Positions 25,446 through 35,021 are shown, counted from the stretch's first letter. The stretch is 46,594 nt of DNA from an uncultured Saprospiraceae bacterium (GCA_937980645.1 CALJPQ010000036.1:1-46594), one strand, 5' to 3'. Notes: generated from the letters alone by a model not told the origin. Made by a program: numbers and translations.

Positions 25446-27506
25446 ATGTGTGCCTTGCTTTTCTGGACACTTTCCTGGGCCATGCCGACAGCTTCTGTGC
25501 CCGCCTATGCCGTTGCAGCCGATACTCTGCGCGAAGACACGCTGCGGAGCGTAACCATTTCGGTCGTGCGTATGCCCGCGTTGCCGGGGCGTGCGCCGCT
25601 GTCGGTCTCGACCCTTCAGGGCGAATGGCTGCGCCGGGCCGAGCCTCAGCTAACCCTGCGCGAAAGCTTAGCCGCTGTGCCGGGCGTGTGGATGCTGGGT
25701 GAGGCCAACTTTGCGCAGGACATCCGCATCGCCATTCGCGGCTTCGGCGCGCGCTCGGCCTTTGGCATCCGCGGCATCCGGCTGCTGCTCGACGGCATCC
25801 CGGAGTCGGCCCCCGATGGGCAGGGTCAGGTGGACAACCTCGACCTGGCCGTTGTGGAGCGCATCGAAGTGCTACGCGGCTCCTCCGGCGGTCTGTATGG
25901 CAATGCCTCTGGCGGCGTCATCAGCCTGCACACGGAAGGCATTAGCGACGCCCCGACGCTACGTCTGCGCACTACTGCCGGCTCCTGGGGGCTCTGGCAA
26001 GGGCACCTTTCAGGCAGCCGCCGCTTCGGACGACACGGCCTGCGCCTGGCATTCACCCATCAGCGCCTCAACGGCTACCGCGAGCACTCGATCATGCGCG
26101 CCTCGCTGCTCAATACTCGCTGGGAAATGCCCTCGCGCGACTCCTCGCTCCGCCTGCGCCTTCTGCTCAACTATGCCCACAGCCCACAGGCCGACGACCC
26201 AGGTGCCCTCACCGCCGAACAAACCACCGACAACCGCCGCGCCGCCCACCCCGCAAACACGCGCTTCCGCGCCGGCGAAAGCGTAGAGCAAGGCCGCACA
26301 GGCCTATTCGCCGAAAAGAACTGGAAGGGCGGCCATACTTCCTCCGCCCGTGCCTACGCGCTGCGCCGAAACTTTGAAAACCGCCTGCCCTTCCAGCGCG
26401 GCGGCCAGGTGCAATTGCAGCGCTTCGCCGCCGGTACGGGCGCACAACACCACTGGACAACCCCGCGCACGACCCTCTCCGCCGGCTTCGACCTCGATTA
26501 CCAGCGCGACCACCGCCAGCGCTTCGACAACCTCAACGGCCAACGCGGCCCCTTAGAACTCGACCAGATGGAAATCTTCGCTGCCACAGGCCTCTTCGCC
26601 GCCGCCCAATGGCGCCCCCACCTGCTGTGGCACCTGAGCGCAGGCCTGCGCGCCGACCGCATCTGGCTCCGCACCACCGATGCTTACCTCACCGACGGCG
26701 ACCAGTCGGGCAGCAGCACCTACTCCCGCCTCAGCCCATGGGCCGGCCTCACCCAACGCCTCGGCGACCACCTGCGAGCGCGCGCCAGCTGGGCCACCCA
26801 CTTCGAGACCCCTACCCTGAGCGAACTGAGCAACAACCCTGAGGGCTCCGGAGGCTTCAACCCCAACCTGCACCCACAACGCACCCACACTTGGGAAATG
26901 GGCCTGCAAACTACATCCAACGGCCTCCTGCAAGCCGATGCCGCCCTCTTCTGGGCCATCACGCGCGACGAACTGACACCCTTCGAGCAACCGCAAACCC
27001 CCGGACGTCTCTACTACCGCAACGCCGGCCAGACCCAACGCGCCGGCCTCGAACTGACGCTACTTGCCCGGCCCATGCCGGCCCTTGCTGCTGAACTGAC
27101 CTGGACATCCGCCACCTTCCGCTACACCCGCCACAGCACCCCTGCCGGCGACTTCAGCGGAAACCGCCTGCCCGCCCTGCCCCAACATTGGGGTATGCTC
27201 GACGTGCGCTACGGAGCCGAATATGGCTGGTTTGCCCGCGCACAGGCGCGCTACGCCGGCACCTACTTTGCCGACGACGCCAACCAGACGCGCGTAACGC
27301 CCATAACCCTGCTGCAAGGCCGGCTGGGCTATCGCCACGCAGGGCGGCAACACGTCGTAGAGGCCTTCGTCGGCACCGATAACGCCACCAACGCCGCCTA
27401 CTTTCACAACGTGCGGCCCAATGCCGCTGGCGGGCGCTTCTTTGAGCCAGCGGCCAGGCGCACCTTTTTCGCCGGTCTGCTCTGGGAGGGGAGGCAGCAG
27501 CCCTGA
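25446..27506 (+). CDS. TonB-dependent outer-membrane receptor
   Basis: This 686-residue protein has a signal peptide (CALLFWTLSWAMPTASVPAYAVA). The plug domain includes LRESLAAVPGVW, IRIAIRGFGARSAFGIRGI, LLLDGIPE and VERIEVLRGSSGGLYGNASGGVI, all standard plug motifs. The rest is a beta-barrel with alternating strands to the C terminus. It lacks an N-terminal carboxypeptidase-like domain and has no SusD partner beside it, so it resembles siderophore, haem or metal receptors (FecA/PupB style) more than SusC. The substrate is unknown. It is divergent from rfbD and convergent with the hydrolase at 27560. Confidence 0.92.
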   Translation: MCALLFWTLSWAMPTASVPAYAVAADTLREDTLRSVTISVVRMPALPGRAPLSVSTLQGEWLRRAEPQLTLRESLAAVPGVWMLGEANFAQDIRIAIRGFGARSAFGIRGIRLLLDGIPESAPDGQGQVDNLDLAVVERIEVLRGSSGGLYGNASGGVISLHTEGISDAPTLRLRTTAGSWGLWQGHLSGSRRFGRHGLRLAFTHQRLNGYREHSIMRASLLNTRWEMPSRDSSLRLRLLLNYAHSPQADDPGALTAEQTTDNRRAAHPANTRFRAGESVEQGRTGLFAEKNWKGGHTSSARAYALRRNFENRLPFQRGGQVQLQRFAAGTGAQHHWTTPRTTLSAGFDLDYQRDHRQRFDNLNGQRGPLELDQMEIFAATGLFAAAQWRPHLLWHLSAGLRADRIWLRTTDAYLTDGDQSGSSTYSRLSPWAGLTQRLGDHLRARASWATHFETPTLSELSNNPEGSGGFNPNLHPQRTHTWEMGLQTTSNGLLQADAALFWAITRDELTPFEQPQTPGRLYYRNAGQTQRAGLELTLLARPMPALAAELTWTSATFRYTRHSTPAGDFSGNRLPALPQHWGMLDVRYGAEYGWFARAQARYAGTYFADDANQTRVTPITLLQGRLGYRHAGRQHVVEAFVGTDNATNAAYFHNVRPNAAGGRFFEPAARRTFFAGLLWEGRQQP

Positions 27507-27559
27507 CGGAGTTGCCCTTCCTTATTATCGTGGTGAAAAAAACGATGCTTTCGCAAACA

Positions 27560-28846
27560 TCAGAACACGACGACCTGCACCCCTTGGTCGGAGGGTATTT
27601 TGCGGATGCGCTGGCGCTGGCCGTTGAAGTAAATCTCTACCGGCAAACCATCGGCGGGCGGAAAGAACACATCGGCTCCAGTCAGGAACGGAAACCGTGC
27701 AAAGCGGTTGAGTGGTGTGCCGTCCGTCTGGCCATTGCCGTTTTCATCGAAGAGGAAGAATGAAATGGCTGTTTTTTCAGGCGGCGCCAGCGTCAGGGTG
27801 GAGAGGGTCAAGTCATTGACTTTCAGGGTGTCGCGTCCCGCCTGCACAGCCTGGCGAGAGAGGTAGATGCTGATGGTGCTTTGTGCCGAAGTGTCGGGCA
27901 GACTGGCCAGCAACATGCCCACTAAGCTGCCGCCGGTGGGCAGGGCGCGGAGGTAAATCAGCGAGTGGGGCTGTTCGAAGCCCGCGAAGAAGTAGTGTAC
28001 CGCTCGGGCGTTTTCCGAAGCCCACAGCACCAGCTCTACCGGAGTGTTGGCGCGCACATTTTCGAGGCGCCAGCGCCCCTGGGCGTCGGCTTGTGTGTGG
28101 GCAGCCGGTTGCTCGGAGGAGCGTTGGCCTGTGGTGGCGTCGGTGTAAAAGAGTTCGATGCGTGCTTCGGGAGCGGGTTTGTTGTCGCCGAAGAAGACGG
28201 CGCGCCCGCCGATGGGTACCGACGTTCTGGCGATGGTAGGGCGCAGGCGGGGCATCGAGTCGTTGAGGAAGCGATACACTTCGCGGAAGGCATCGGGGTG
28301 CGTGGCTACCTGGTAGTGGTCCAGGCCGGGCAACATGCGGTTGATAGCCCCCTCGATGTCGCCACCGCCAGCAGCAGTTACGCGGTCGCCGTCCGACCAC
28401 AGGTTGAGCGTGGGCGTCTGGCCGTTGGGGCCGGCGGGTTGCTTCTGGCGCGCGCTGCCGATGTGCACGTAGCGAGCAATTTTGGCCGCTCGAATAGAGT
28501 CGGCTAAGTATCGGTAAGCCAGCCCGCCGCCGGCAGAGTGGCCGATGAGGTCGGCTTGTCGGGCGCCTGTACGTGCCAGCACGGAGTCAATGGCCTCATC
28601 TAATGCCCGCACGTGGTCGGCAGCCTGGTTCAGCGTGTTCCAGTCGTGGGCGTAAAGGTGCTCCGAAGGATAGCCAGCGCGCACAAAGTCGCCGTAAAAC
28701 GGCGCCCACGTGTCGCCAGAAGCCAGAAAACCGTGTACCATCACCACCGGACGCGGTGCGGACGCTCCGCTGGCCTGAGGTTGGGCCTGTACTCGAAGCG
28801 TTAGCGCCAGCACCAGCAGGAGCAGGAAGAAGCCATTTCGCCACAT
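27560..28846 (-). CDS. Exported lipase-like alpha/beta hydrolase with C-terminal beta domain
   Basis: This 428-residue protein has a signal peptide (WRNGFFLLLLVLALTLRVQA). The alpha/beta hydrolase core spans ~30-220: oxyanion region VVMVHGFLASGDTW, nucleophile elbow GHSAGGG, probable acid in LNLWSDGDRV and probable His in GLDHYQVATHPD. The remaining ~200 residues are beta-rich (GRAVFFGDNKPAPEARIE and FFLFDENGNGQTDGT) and probably form a binding module. Similar proteins are annotated as lipases or polyhydroxyalkanoate depolymerase-like esterases. No type IX sorting domain is obvious at the C terminus, so it may be periplasmic. Confidence 0.87.
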   Translation of the reverse strand: MWRNGFFLLLLVLALTLRVQAQPQASGASAPRPVVMVHGFLASGDTWAPFYGDFVRAGYPSEHLYAHDWNTLNQAADHVRALDEAIDSVLARTGARQADLIGHSAGGGLAYRYLADSIRAAKIARYVHIGSARQKQPAGPNGQTPTLNLWSDGDRVTAAGGGDIEGAINRMLPGLDHYQVATHPDAFREVYRFLNDSMPRLRPTIARTSVPIGGRAVFFGDNKPAPEARIELFYTDATTGQRSSEQPAAHTQADAQGRWRLENVRANTPVELVLWASENARAVHYFFAGFEQPHSLIYLRALPTGGSLVGMLLASLPDTSAQSTISIYLSRQAVQAGRDTLKVNDLTLSTLTLAPPEKTAISFFLFDENGNGQTDGTPLNRFARFPFLTGADVFFPPADGLPVEIYFNGQRQRIRKIPSDQGVQVVVF

Positions 28847-28999
28847 AGTTGATCGTTTTTAATGCCGCAAAGTAAGGGCGCTTTTCCTGTGCCCTCGGCC
28901 CTTTCGTTCCGGTGTTGCAGGCTTTTCTCCCGCAGGGCGGCCAGCAGGAAGAACGGGTATAGACGTGGGAGGCATTGACTACAAAAATAGAGCGCCATC

Positions 29000-29617
29000 T
29001 CAACTATTTCGGACCTTCAAATACTCTTGTATCTGCGCAGCTTCCTGTGGTGTGTTGGCATTTAGGAGCACTTCGGGGCGTGGGTTTTCGGTGATGTTGG
29101 CGCCGGCGGCGCGGAGGGCTTTTCGCGCGCAGCGCTGGTTGGCCTCGATGCGTTGGCGGATGGTGGCAAAAGCAGCGGGTTCCCAGATAGCAAATAGCGG
29201 GTCGGGCGAGCCGTCGTCGAAGGCTGGAGCGCGGTAAGCCGTGCCACCGCTGTCGGGGCGCCGTTGGGCGATTAAATGCCGGATGGCTTCCTCGTCAATC
29301 AGCGGCATATCGCAGGCGATGGCCAGCCAGGCAGTGTCCGGCTCGTGGCAAAAGGCCGAGTACAGCGCACCTAACGGGCCGGCGTCGGGCAGGCGGTCCA
29401 CGATGAGCGGGTAGCTGGCCAGCTCGGCGGCCTGTTCGGGTCGGCAGGAGATAAAGGCTGGAATGCCCACGGCCTCCAACAGATGAAATAAATGCAGCCG
29501 CTGGGGCTGGTTGTGCCAGCGAATCAGTCCCTTGTCCTGGCCCATGCGCGTAGAGCGTCCGCCGGCCAGCACGAGGCCTTTGAGCGGTGGAATGCGCTGC
29601 AGTTCGGAAGTGTCCAT
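29000..29617 (-). CDS. mobA: Molybdenum cofactor guanylyltransferase
   Basis: This 205-residue nucleotidyltransferase attaches GMP to molybdopterin. The family signature LVLAGGRSTRMGQDKGL is complete, followed by ADAGPLGAL-like PDAGPLGALYSAF and the metal-site run AIACDMPLI. The ATG at 29617 fits the family length; longer frames would run into moeA on the other strand. A perfect -7 box TATTTTTG lies on the minus strand at 29635-29628, which would give a very short leader. It is divergent from moeA with only 37 bases between the genes. Confidence 0.93.
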   Translation of the reverse strand: MDTSELQRIPPLKGLVLAGGRSTRMGQDKGLIRWHNQPQRLHLFHLLEAVGIPAFISCRPEQAAELASYPLIVDRLPDAGPLGALYSAFCHEPDTAWLAIACDMPLIDEEAIRHLIAQRRPDSGGTAYRAPAFDDGSPDPLFAIWEPAAFATIRQRIEANQRCARKALRAAGANITENPRPEVLLNANTPQEAAQIQEYLKVRNS

Positions 29618-29627
29618 ATTTTTCGGC

Positions 29628-29635
29628 CAAAAATA
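29628..29635 (-). promoter_or_regulatory. -7 promoter box for mobA
   Basis: Read on the minus strand this is TATTTTTG, matching TAnnTTTG. It lies 11 bases before the mobA ATG, so the transcript would start almost at the start codon. Confidence 0.4.
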
Positions 29636-29654
29636 GGCATTTAGCCGGCTACCT

Positions 29655-30854
29655 GTGGCTGTGATTACGGTACAACAAGCAGACGAATTACTGGCGGCCT
29701 CTACGGCCCTTTGGGAAATAGAAGAAGTGCCCCTCTCTGCGGCGGCAGGGCAGGTATTGCGCGAGCCGGTGCGCGCCGACCGCGATTTTCCGCCATTTGC
29801 GCGCGTTTCGATGGACGGCATAGCCATAGCGTATTCGGCCTGGGCAGCAGGGCGGCGGGTCTTTGAGGTGCAGGGCCAAATGCCGGCAGGTGCGCCTCCG
29901 CAGCCATTGCGCGGGCCGGAGGCGTGCTGGGAGGTGGCGACGGGCGGTGTGTTGCCCGAGGGCGCCGATACGGTAGTGCCTTACGAACAAATAACCCTGG
30001 CCGAAGGGCAGGCCACCGTTGTGGCAAAGGAGGTGCGCCCGCGACAAAACGTGCACGCCCAGGGCAAAGACCGCCGCGCGGGCGATGTCTTGCTGGAGCC
30101 CGGCGTCGTGTTAGGGCCGGCGCAAATTGCACTTTTAGCCACTGTAGGGCACAGCCGCGTTCGCGTTACGCACCGCCCAACGGCTGTCCTTGTGGCTACG
30201 GGCGACGAGCTGGCCGACGTGGAAGATACGCCTTTGCCCTGGCAGATACGGCTTTCAAACCCGTGGGCGATAGAGGCGCTGTTGAAACCCTGGGTGGCCT
30301 CGAGCCTTCGGCTTCGGTGCGCCGACGACGTGGATGCGTTGCGGGCCGTATTGTTGCCGGCTTTGCGCGAGCATCCACTGATCTTCATTACAGGTGGCGT
30401 TTCGGCAGGCAAGCGCGATGCCGTGCCTGATGTGTTGCGCGAGGGTGGGGCAGAGGTGCTTTTTCACAAGGTTACCCAACGCCCAGGCAAGCCCTTCCTC
30501 TTTGCGCGGACGCCCCAGGGCGGGGCGGTGTTTGCGTTGCCGGGCAATCCCGTTTCGGCCTTCATGTGCACGGTGCGCTATGCTTTGCCCTGGGTGCGTC
30601 GGGCCAGCGGCGCTGGTGAAACGCCGATGTCGTGGGCCTTGTTAGCAGAGGACTTGACCTTCAAGCCCGACCTAACGTGGTTTGTGCCTGTGCGAGTAGA
30701 AAACCGCCAAGGTGTACTTTGGGCACATCCGCAACCCGGCCACGGCAGCGGCGACCTGGCTAACTTGCACCATGCCAATGCCTTCCTGGAACTGCCGCGC
30801 GGACGCGACTCCTTCGAAGCAGGCGAAGCTTTCCCCCTCTGGCCCTATCCCTGA
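29655..30854 (+). CDS. moeA: Molybdopterin molybdenumtransferase
   Basis: This 399-residue protein inserts molybdenum into adenylated molybdopterin. Domain order is as in MoeA: N-terminal region with RVSMDGIAIAY (the SMDG(Y/F)A motif), the beta-rich domain II with GGVLPEGADTVVPYE, the MoCF-binding domain III with VATGDELADV, FITGGVSAGKRD and ALPGNPVSAF, and a C-terminal beta domain. The start is GTG at 29655 or 29661; no ATG fits. It pairs functionally with the divergent mobA. Its stop overlaps the end of the converging SDR gene by 10 bases. Confidence 0.95.
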   Translation: MAVITVQQADELLAASTALWEIEEVPLSAAAGQVLREPVRADRDFPPFARVSMDGIAIAYSAWAAGRRVFEVQGQMPAGAPPQPLRGPEACWEVATGGVLPEGADTVVPYEQITLAEGQATVVAKEVRPRQNVHAQGKDRRAGDVLLEPGVVLGPAQIALLATVGHSRVRVTHRPTAVLVATGDELADVEDTPLPWQIRLSNPWAIEALLKPWVASSLRLRCADDVDALRAVLLPALREHPLIFITGGVSAGKRDAVPDVLREGGAEVLFHKVTQRPGKPFLFARTPQGGAVFALPGNPVSAFMCTVRYALPWVRRASGAGETPMSWALLAEDLTFKPDLTWFVPVRVENRQGVLWAHPQPGHGSGDLANLHHANAFLELPRGRDSFEAGEAFPLWPYP

Positions 30855-31669
30855 TACATGTGCGGAAAACGCCGGTACGACCAGCGCACACCCTGCTCCG
30901 CCAGAGTAGGACTGATGGCGTTGAGGGTCCACAGCAGTTTGCCCAAAGGCGACAGCACTACGCGCCGCTGACGTCGCTGCGCCATGCGTACGAAAGTGCG
31001 CGCCACCTGTTCCTGTGTTTGCTGCAGGCGCCCTTCGCGGGGGGCCACGGGCGCCAGGCGGCCCTCCGAGTCAAACACGCGCTTTTCAGGGTCGTTGCGA
31101 GTGAAACCCACATAAGCAATGCCCACATGTACGCCCGCTGCAGCCACTTCGGTACGGAGGCTCTGAGCAAAAGCCGTCAGGGCCATCTTGCCCGCCGAAT
31201 AGGCGGCACTGGTAGGCAGGCCAATCAGGCCGGCCAGCGAGCCTACCAAGATGAGGCTGCCGCGTGTCTCCATCAGTGCGGGCAGCGCCGCATGGGCCGT
31301 ATAGGCCGGGGCGAGGATGTTGGAGTCCAGCACATGCCGAAAGACGGCCGGGTCAGTGCGCACAAATTCGGAGCGCTGGCTCGAGCTGGCATTAGCCACG
31401 ACCACATCTAAACGGCCAAAGCGCTCCAGGGTGCGTTCCACCAGCGCCCGGCACTGGTCGTACTGCTGCACATCGGCCACGCAGTAGTCGGCTTCGATGC
31501 CCTGCTGGCGCAGATATTCGCAGGCGCGTTGCAGTTTTTCCTCGTTGCGGCCATTGAGCATGACCGAGGCGCCTGCTTCGCCAAAGGCCTGAGCAGTAGC
31601 CCGGCCAATGCCACTGCCGCTGCCGGTAATGAGCACTGCTTTTTGAGAAAAGAACTTTTTGTTGCCCAT
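30845..31669 (-). CDS. SDR family oxidoreductase
   Basis: This 274-residue classical short-chain dehydrogenase has the cofactor motif TGSGSGIGRA, a downstream NASSS in the NNAG position (VVVANASSS), catalytic Ser in LVGSLAGL, and YSAGK (Tyr and Lys). The substrate is not predictable. It lies 26 bases downstream of the CoA-transferase gene on the same strand, so they probably form an operon; this suggests a short-chain acyl or hydroxyacyl substrate (inference). Confidence 0.9.
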   Translation of the reverse strand: MGNKKFFSQKAVLITGSGSGIGRATAQAFGEAGASVMLNGRNEEKLQRACEYLRQQGIEADYCVADVQQYDQCRALVERTLERFGRLDVVVANASSSQRSEFVRTDPAVFRHVLDSNILAPAYTAHAALPALMETRGSLILVGSLAGLIGLPTSAAYSAGKMALTAFAQSLRTEVAAAGVHVGIAYVGFTRNDPEKRVFDSEGRLAPVAPREGRLQQTQEQVARTFVRMAQRRQRRVVLSPLGKLLWTLNAISPTLAEQGVRWSYRRFPHMYQG

Positions 31670-31695
31670 AGTTCAAGGATGCTCAGGTGAATGGC

Positions 31696-32982
31696 TCACA
31701 AATGCCGAAAGCGCTCAAAACACGCCCGCTCGAGCATTTCGCGGTCATCGGGGTGCGCAATTTCGATAAGTGCACGGGCGCGCTGGCGCAGGTTTTTGCC
31801 AAATAAGTAGGCCACGCCATGTTCCGTAACCACGTAGCGCACGTGCGCGCGAGTGGTTACGACGCCGGCGCCCGGTTTCAGATAAGGTACGATGCGCGGC
31901 ACGCCTTTGGCCGTGCGCGACGTGAGAGCAATAATGGGCTTGCCCCCTTCGCTCAGGGCTGCGCCGCGCATGAAGTCCATCTGGCCCCCTACGCCCGAGT
32001 ATTGCCAGGCGCCAATAGAGTCGGCACACACCTGGCCGGTGATATCCACCTCAATGGCCGCATTGATAGCCACTACCCGCGGGTTGCGGCGGATGACGTG
32101 CGGCTCGTTCACATAGTCAATGTCCAGAAAGGCAAATGCCGGATTGTCGTCCACATAGTCGTACAGCGCACGTGAGCCAACAGCAAAGCCCGTTACCGTT
32201 TTATTAGGGTGTACGGCTTTGTACTTGTTATTGATGACGTCGCTTTCGAAGAGCGGAATGAGGCCATCGGAGAACATTTCCGTGTGCACGCCCAGGTCTT
32301 TGTGATTGGTCAGGCAGCTGAGCACGGCGTCGGGTATGGCGCCAATGCCCATTTGCAAGGTGCTGCGGTCTTCGATGAGGCCGGCGATGTGTTCGCCGAT
32401 GCGGCGCTCTTCCGGTCCTACCCGGGCGCCAAAGCGCGCTTCGTGGAGTGGCTCCTCCAACCACACCGCGCAATGGAAACGCGAAGCATGGATGAGGCTA
32501 TCGCCGTGTGTGCGCGGCACCTGCGGGTTTACCTGGGCAATGACACATTTAGCCGTATTGACGGCAGTGCGCGCAATATCCACCGACGGCCCCAGGGAGC
32601 AATAGCCGTGGCGGTCGGGCGGCGATACCTGGATGAGGGCCACATCCAAAGGTAAGATACCTTGCTTGAACAACTCGGGTATCTCGCTGAGAAACACAGG
32701 GATGTAATCGCCGTGCCCTTCATTGACCGCCCGACGCACCGGCTCCGAAACAAACATCGCATTGAGATGAAAGGCTTCGGCACATTCGGGCCGGGCAACG
32801 GCCACCTCGCCGTAAAGGCTGATGAAGACCAACTCCACATTGCGCAACTCATGGCGCCGCTCGGCCAGAAGACGAAGCATCGAAGTAGGCGTACAGGCGC
32901 CGCCGTGAATGTACACCCGCTGACCCGACTGAATGACCGACAACGCTTCTTGAGGAGACAAGTAAGAGAAATTACCACGCAT
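31696..32982 (-). CDS. Acetyl-CoA hydrolase/CoA-transferase family protein
   Basis: This 428-residue member of the family I-type CoA-transferases is close in layout to 4-hydroxybutyrate or butyryl/acetate CoA-transferases. The N-terminal half includes VYIHGGACTP and VSPPDRHGYCSLG. The C-terminal half includes GIGAIPDAV, VHTEMFSDG (a probable catalytic Glu), GQVCADSIGAWQYSG, GGQMDF and VTEHGVAYL. It transfers CoA between carboxylic acids; the exact acids are unknown. It is the first gene of a pair with the SDR. A near-match -7 box (CATTTTTG, minus strand, 33034-33027) lies about 45 bases upstream. Confidence 0.92.
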   Translation of the reverse strand: MRGNFSYLSPQEALSVIQSGQRVYIHGGACTPTSMLRLLAERRHELRNVELVFISLYGEVAVARPECAEAFHLNAMFVSEPVRRAVNEGHGDYIPVFLSEIPELFKQGILPLDVALIQVSPPDRHGYCSLGPSVDIARTAVNTAKCVIAQVNPQVPRTHGDSLIHASRFHCAVWLEEPLHEARFGARVGPEERRIGEHIAGLIEDRSTLQMGIGAIPDAVLSCLTNHKDLGVHTEMFSDGLIPLFESDVINNKYKAVHPNKTVTGFAVGSRALYDYVDDNPAFAFLDIDYVNEPHVIRRNPRVVAINAAIEVDITGQVCADSIGAWQYSGVGGQMDFMRGAALSEGGKPIIALTSRTAKGVPRIVPYLKPGAGVVTTRAHVRYVVTEHGVAYLFGKNLRQRARALIEIAHPDDREMLERACFERFRHL

Positions 32983-33294
32983 GCTATCTAATTGCTTTAC
33001 GGGCGCAAGGGTACGCTAACGAAGCGCAAAAATGGCGTAAAATCTGCGTTAAAATCCAACAGCAGCCCAGAAGTGACACTCCGGGCGGCTGCGTATTTCG
33101 GGACATTGAGCAGCGAAAAAAACGGGCGCCCGCCGCCTTTAGCCGGTTACTAATCCCTTTTGGTCTAAAGGCCGAAAACGCTCGGCGCTAAAGGCTAACC
33201 TTTGGCGTTTATTAGAGTTTAAAAAATATGCGTGGCCTCAAAAACACGCGGAAATCTCCACTCAGACTTTTTTTATTAAAATTTAAAACAAACA
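32983..33294. promoter_or_regulatory. Intergenic leader region with competing stems before the subtilase gene
   Basis: This 312-base divergent gap contains no gene. GCCTTTAGC (33135-33143) can pair with CTAAAGGC at 33165-33172 or with GCTAAAGGC at 33187-33195, and a small hairpin GCCGA...TCGGC (33171-33186) lies between these two. The choices are mutually exclusive, which is how attenuators and riboswitch-like leaders look, but I recognise no known class. An AT-rich stretch (33215-33294) precedes the subtilase start. Confidence 0.4.
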
Positions 33295-34983
33295 ATGATG
33301 AACGCCAAGCGCATTCTTCTGCTGGCCCTGCTTTGCTTGCCGGCGTTTTTCCTTTCTGCCCAATCAAAGGCTCCTGACAACTGGTTCACCTTAGACAAAG
33401 CCACCGACAACGTACAGGGCACCAGCTCCGACAAAGCCCTGGCCACCCTCAAAGCCAAAGGCCGCCAGGGCAAACCCATCATCGTGGCCGTGCTCGACTC
33501 CGGCGTAGATGTGATGCACGAAGACCTCAAAGACATCATGTGGGTCAACCCGGGCGAAATTCCTGGCAACGGCATTGACGACGACGGCAACGGCTACGTG
33601 GACGACATCCACGGCTGGAACTTCCTGGGCGGCCCCGACGGCCAAAACGTACATCACGAGACGCTCGAACTGACGCGCGAATACGTGCGCCTGAGCAAGA
33701 AATTTGAGGGCATCGACCCGAAAAAACTCTATGGCGAGGCCAAAAAAGAGTACGACTACTACCTGAAAATCAAAGAAGACTTCGAGGAAGCCCGCCAAAA
33801 GGCCGAGTCCATGAAGACCCAGATTGCCGCCCAATTTGAGCGCGTAGAAAAAGCATTTGCCACAATCTCTAAAGCGCTGGGCAAGACCTCTTTCACCGAG
33901 GAAGACCTCAAAGGGCTGGACACCAGCGCGGATAAAGAGCTGGACGAAGCCGTAGCGCTTGCCAAGCGCGTCATCCCGCGCGGCCTGACGCCCGACAACA
34001 TCGCCCAACAAAAAGAAGAGGCCGCCGGCGACCAGCTGCGCTACAACCTCAACCCCGACTATAACCCGCGCTACATGGTGGGCGACGACCCCAACGACCT
34101 GACCAATCGCTTCTACGGCAACAACGAATACCGCGGCCCCGACGCCTCTCACGGCACCCACGTGGCCGGCATCATCGCTGCCATTCGCAACAACGGCATC
34201 GGCATCAACGGCATCGCCGACAACGTGCGCATCATGACTGTGCGCTGCGTGCCCGATGGCGACGAACGCGACAAAGACGTGGCCAACGCCATCCGCTATG
34301 CCGTGGACAATGGCGCCAGCATCATCAACATGTCCTTCGGCAAAGGCTATAGCCCCGACAAAAAGTACGTGGACGACGCTGTCAAATACGCCGCTGCACA
34401 CGATGTGCTCCTTGTGCACGCTGCTGGCAACGATGCCTCGAACAACGACACGCGCCCCAACTTCCCGAACGCCAACTACTTAGAGCCGGAGCGCAAAGGC
34501 CTGTTTGGCAAACAGCGCGTAGCGCCCAACTGGCTCGAAGTAGGCGCTCTCTCCTGGGCAGGCGGCGAACGCCGTGTGGCCGGGTTCTCCAATTACGGCA
34601 AACGCAACGTGCACCTGTTCGCTCCGGGCTACCAGATTAAATCCACAGTGCCCGACAACGAATACGCTACCTTTAGCGGCACTTCGATGGCTTCGCCCTC
34701 GGCAGCCGGCGTGGCCGCCATTATTCGTTCCTATTTCCCCGAACTGTCGGCCGCGCAGGTGCGCGATATCCTCGTGCAGTCGGTAGAAAAGCAAGAGGGC
34801 GAGGTCTATAAGCCTGGCAGCACCGAGAAGGTCAAGTTTAGCGACCTGTGCATTAGCGGCGGTGTGGTCAATGCCGTTAACGCCATCGCCATGGCCGAAA
34901 AAACCAAACCGGCTAAAAAGAACAAAAAAGCCATCTGGCGGGAAGCTGGCGCGGGCAAGCGCATTAAAATTCCGACGCCCTGA
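33295..34983 (+). CDS. Exported subtilisin-family (S8) serine peptidase with helical insertion
   Basis: This 562-residue protein has a signal peptide (NAKRILLLALLCLPAFFLSA). The catalytic triad is complete: Asp68 in AVLDSGVD, His286 in SHGTHVAG, Ser464 in GTSMASP, with the oxyanion Asn in AAGND. Asp and His are about 218 residues apart, far more than in ordinary subtilisins. The extra stretch (~125-260) is a charged, Lys/Glu-rich, largely helical segment (KKFEGIDPKKLYGEAKKEYD onward). No pro-peptide longer than ~40 residues and no type IX sorting domain are visible. The start is ATG 33295 or 33298. A strong terminator follows. Confidence 0.92.
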   Translation: MMNAKRILLLALLCLPAFFLSAQSKAPDNWFTLDKATDNVQGTSSDKALATLKAKGRQGKPIIVAVLDSGVDVMHEDLKDIMWVNPGEIPGNGIDDDGNGYVDDIHGWNFLGGPDGQNVHHETLELTREYVRLSKKFEGIDPKKLYGEAKKEYDYYLKIKEDFEEARQKAESMKTQIAAQFERVEKAFATISKALGKTSFTEEDLKGLDTSADKELDEAVALAKRVIPRGLTPDNIAQQKEEAAGDQLRYNLNPDYNPRYMVGDDPNDLTNRFYGNNEYRGPDASHGTHVAGIIAAIRNNGIGINGIADNVRIMTVRCVPDGDERDKDVANAIRYAVDNGASIINMSFGKGYSPDKKYVDDAVKYAAAHDVLLVHAAGNDASNNDTRPNFPNANYLEPERKGLFGKQRVAPNWLEVGALSWAGGERRVAGFSNYGKRNVHLFAPGYQIKSTVPDNEYATFSGTSMASPSAAGVAAIIRSYFPELSAAQVRDILVQSVEKQEGEVYKPGSTEKVKFSDLCISGGVVNAVNAIAMAEKTKPAKKNKKAIWREAGAGKRIKIPTP

Positions 34984-35021
34984 GCGGCTGCTATTCTAAG
35001 GCACACCGCATTAAATACGAC

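Noticed and set aside
33391..34419. A 342-codon minus-strand frame opposite the subtilase
   Set aside because: Its composition (Val, Ala, His, Phe repeats) is what antisense of Asp/Asn/Lys-rich coding DNA gives; the subtilase frame has its full catalytic triad.
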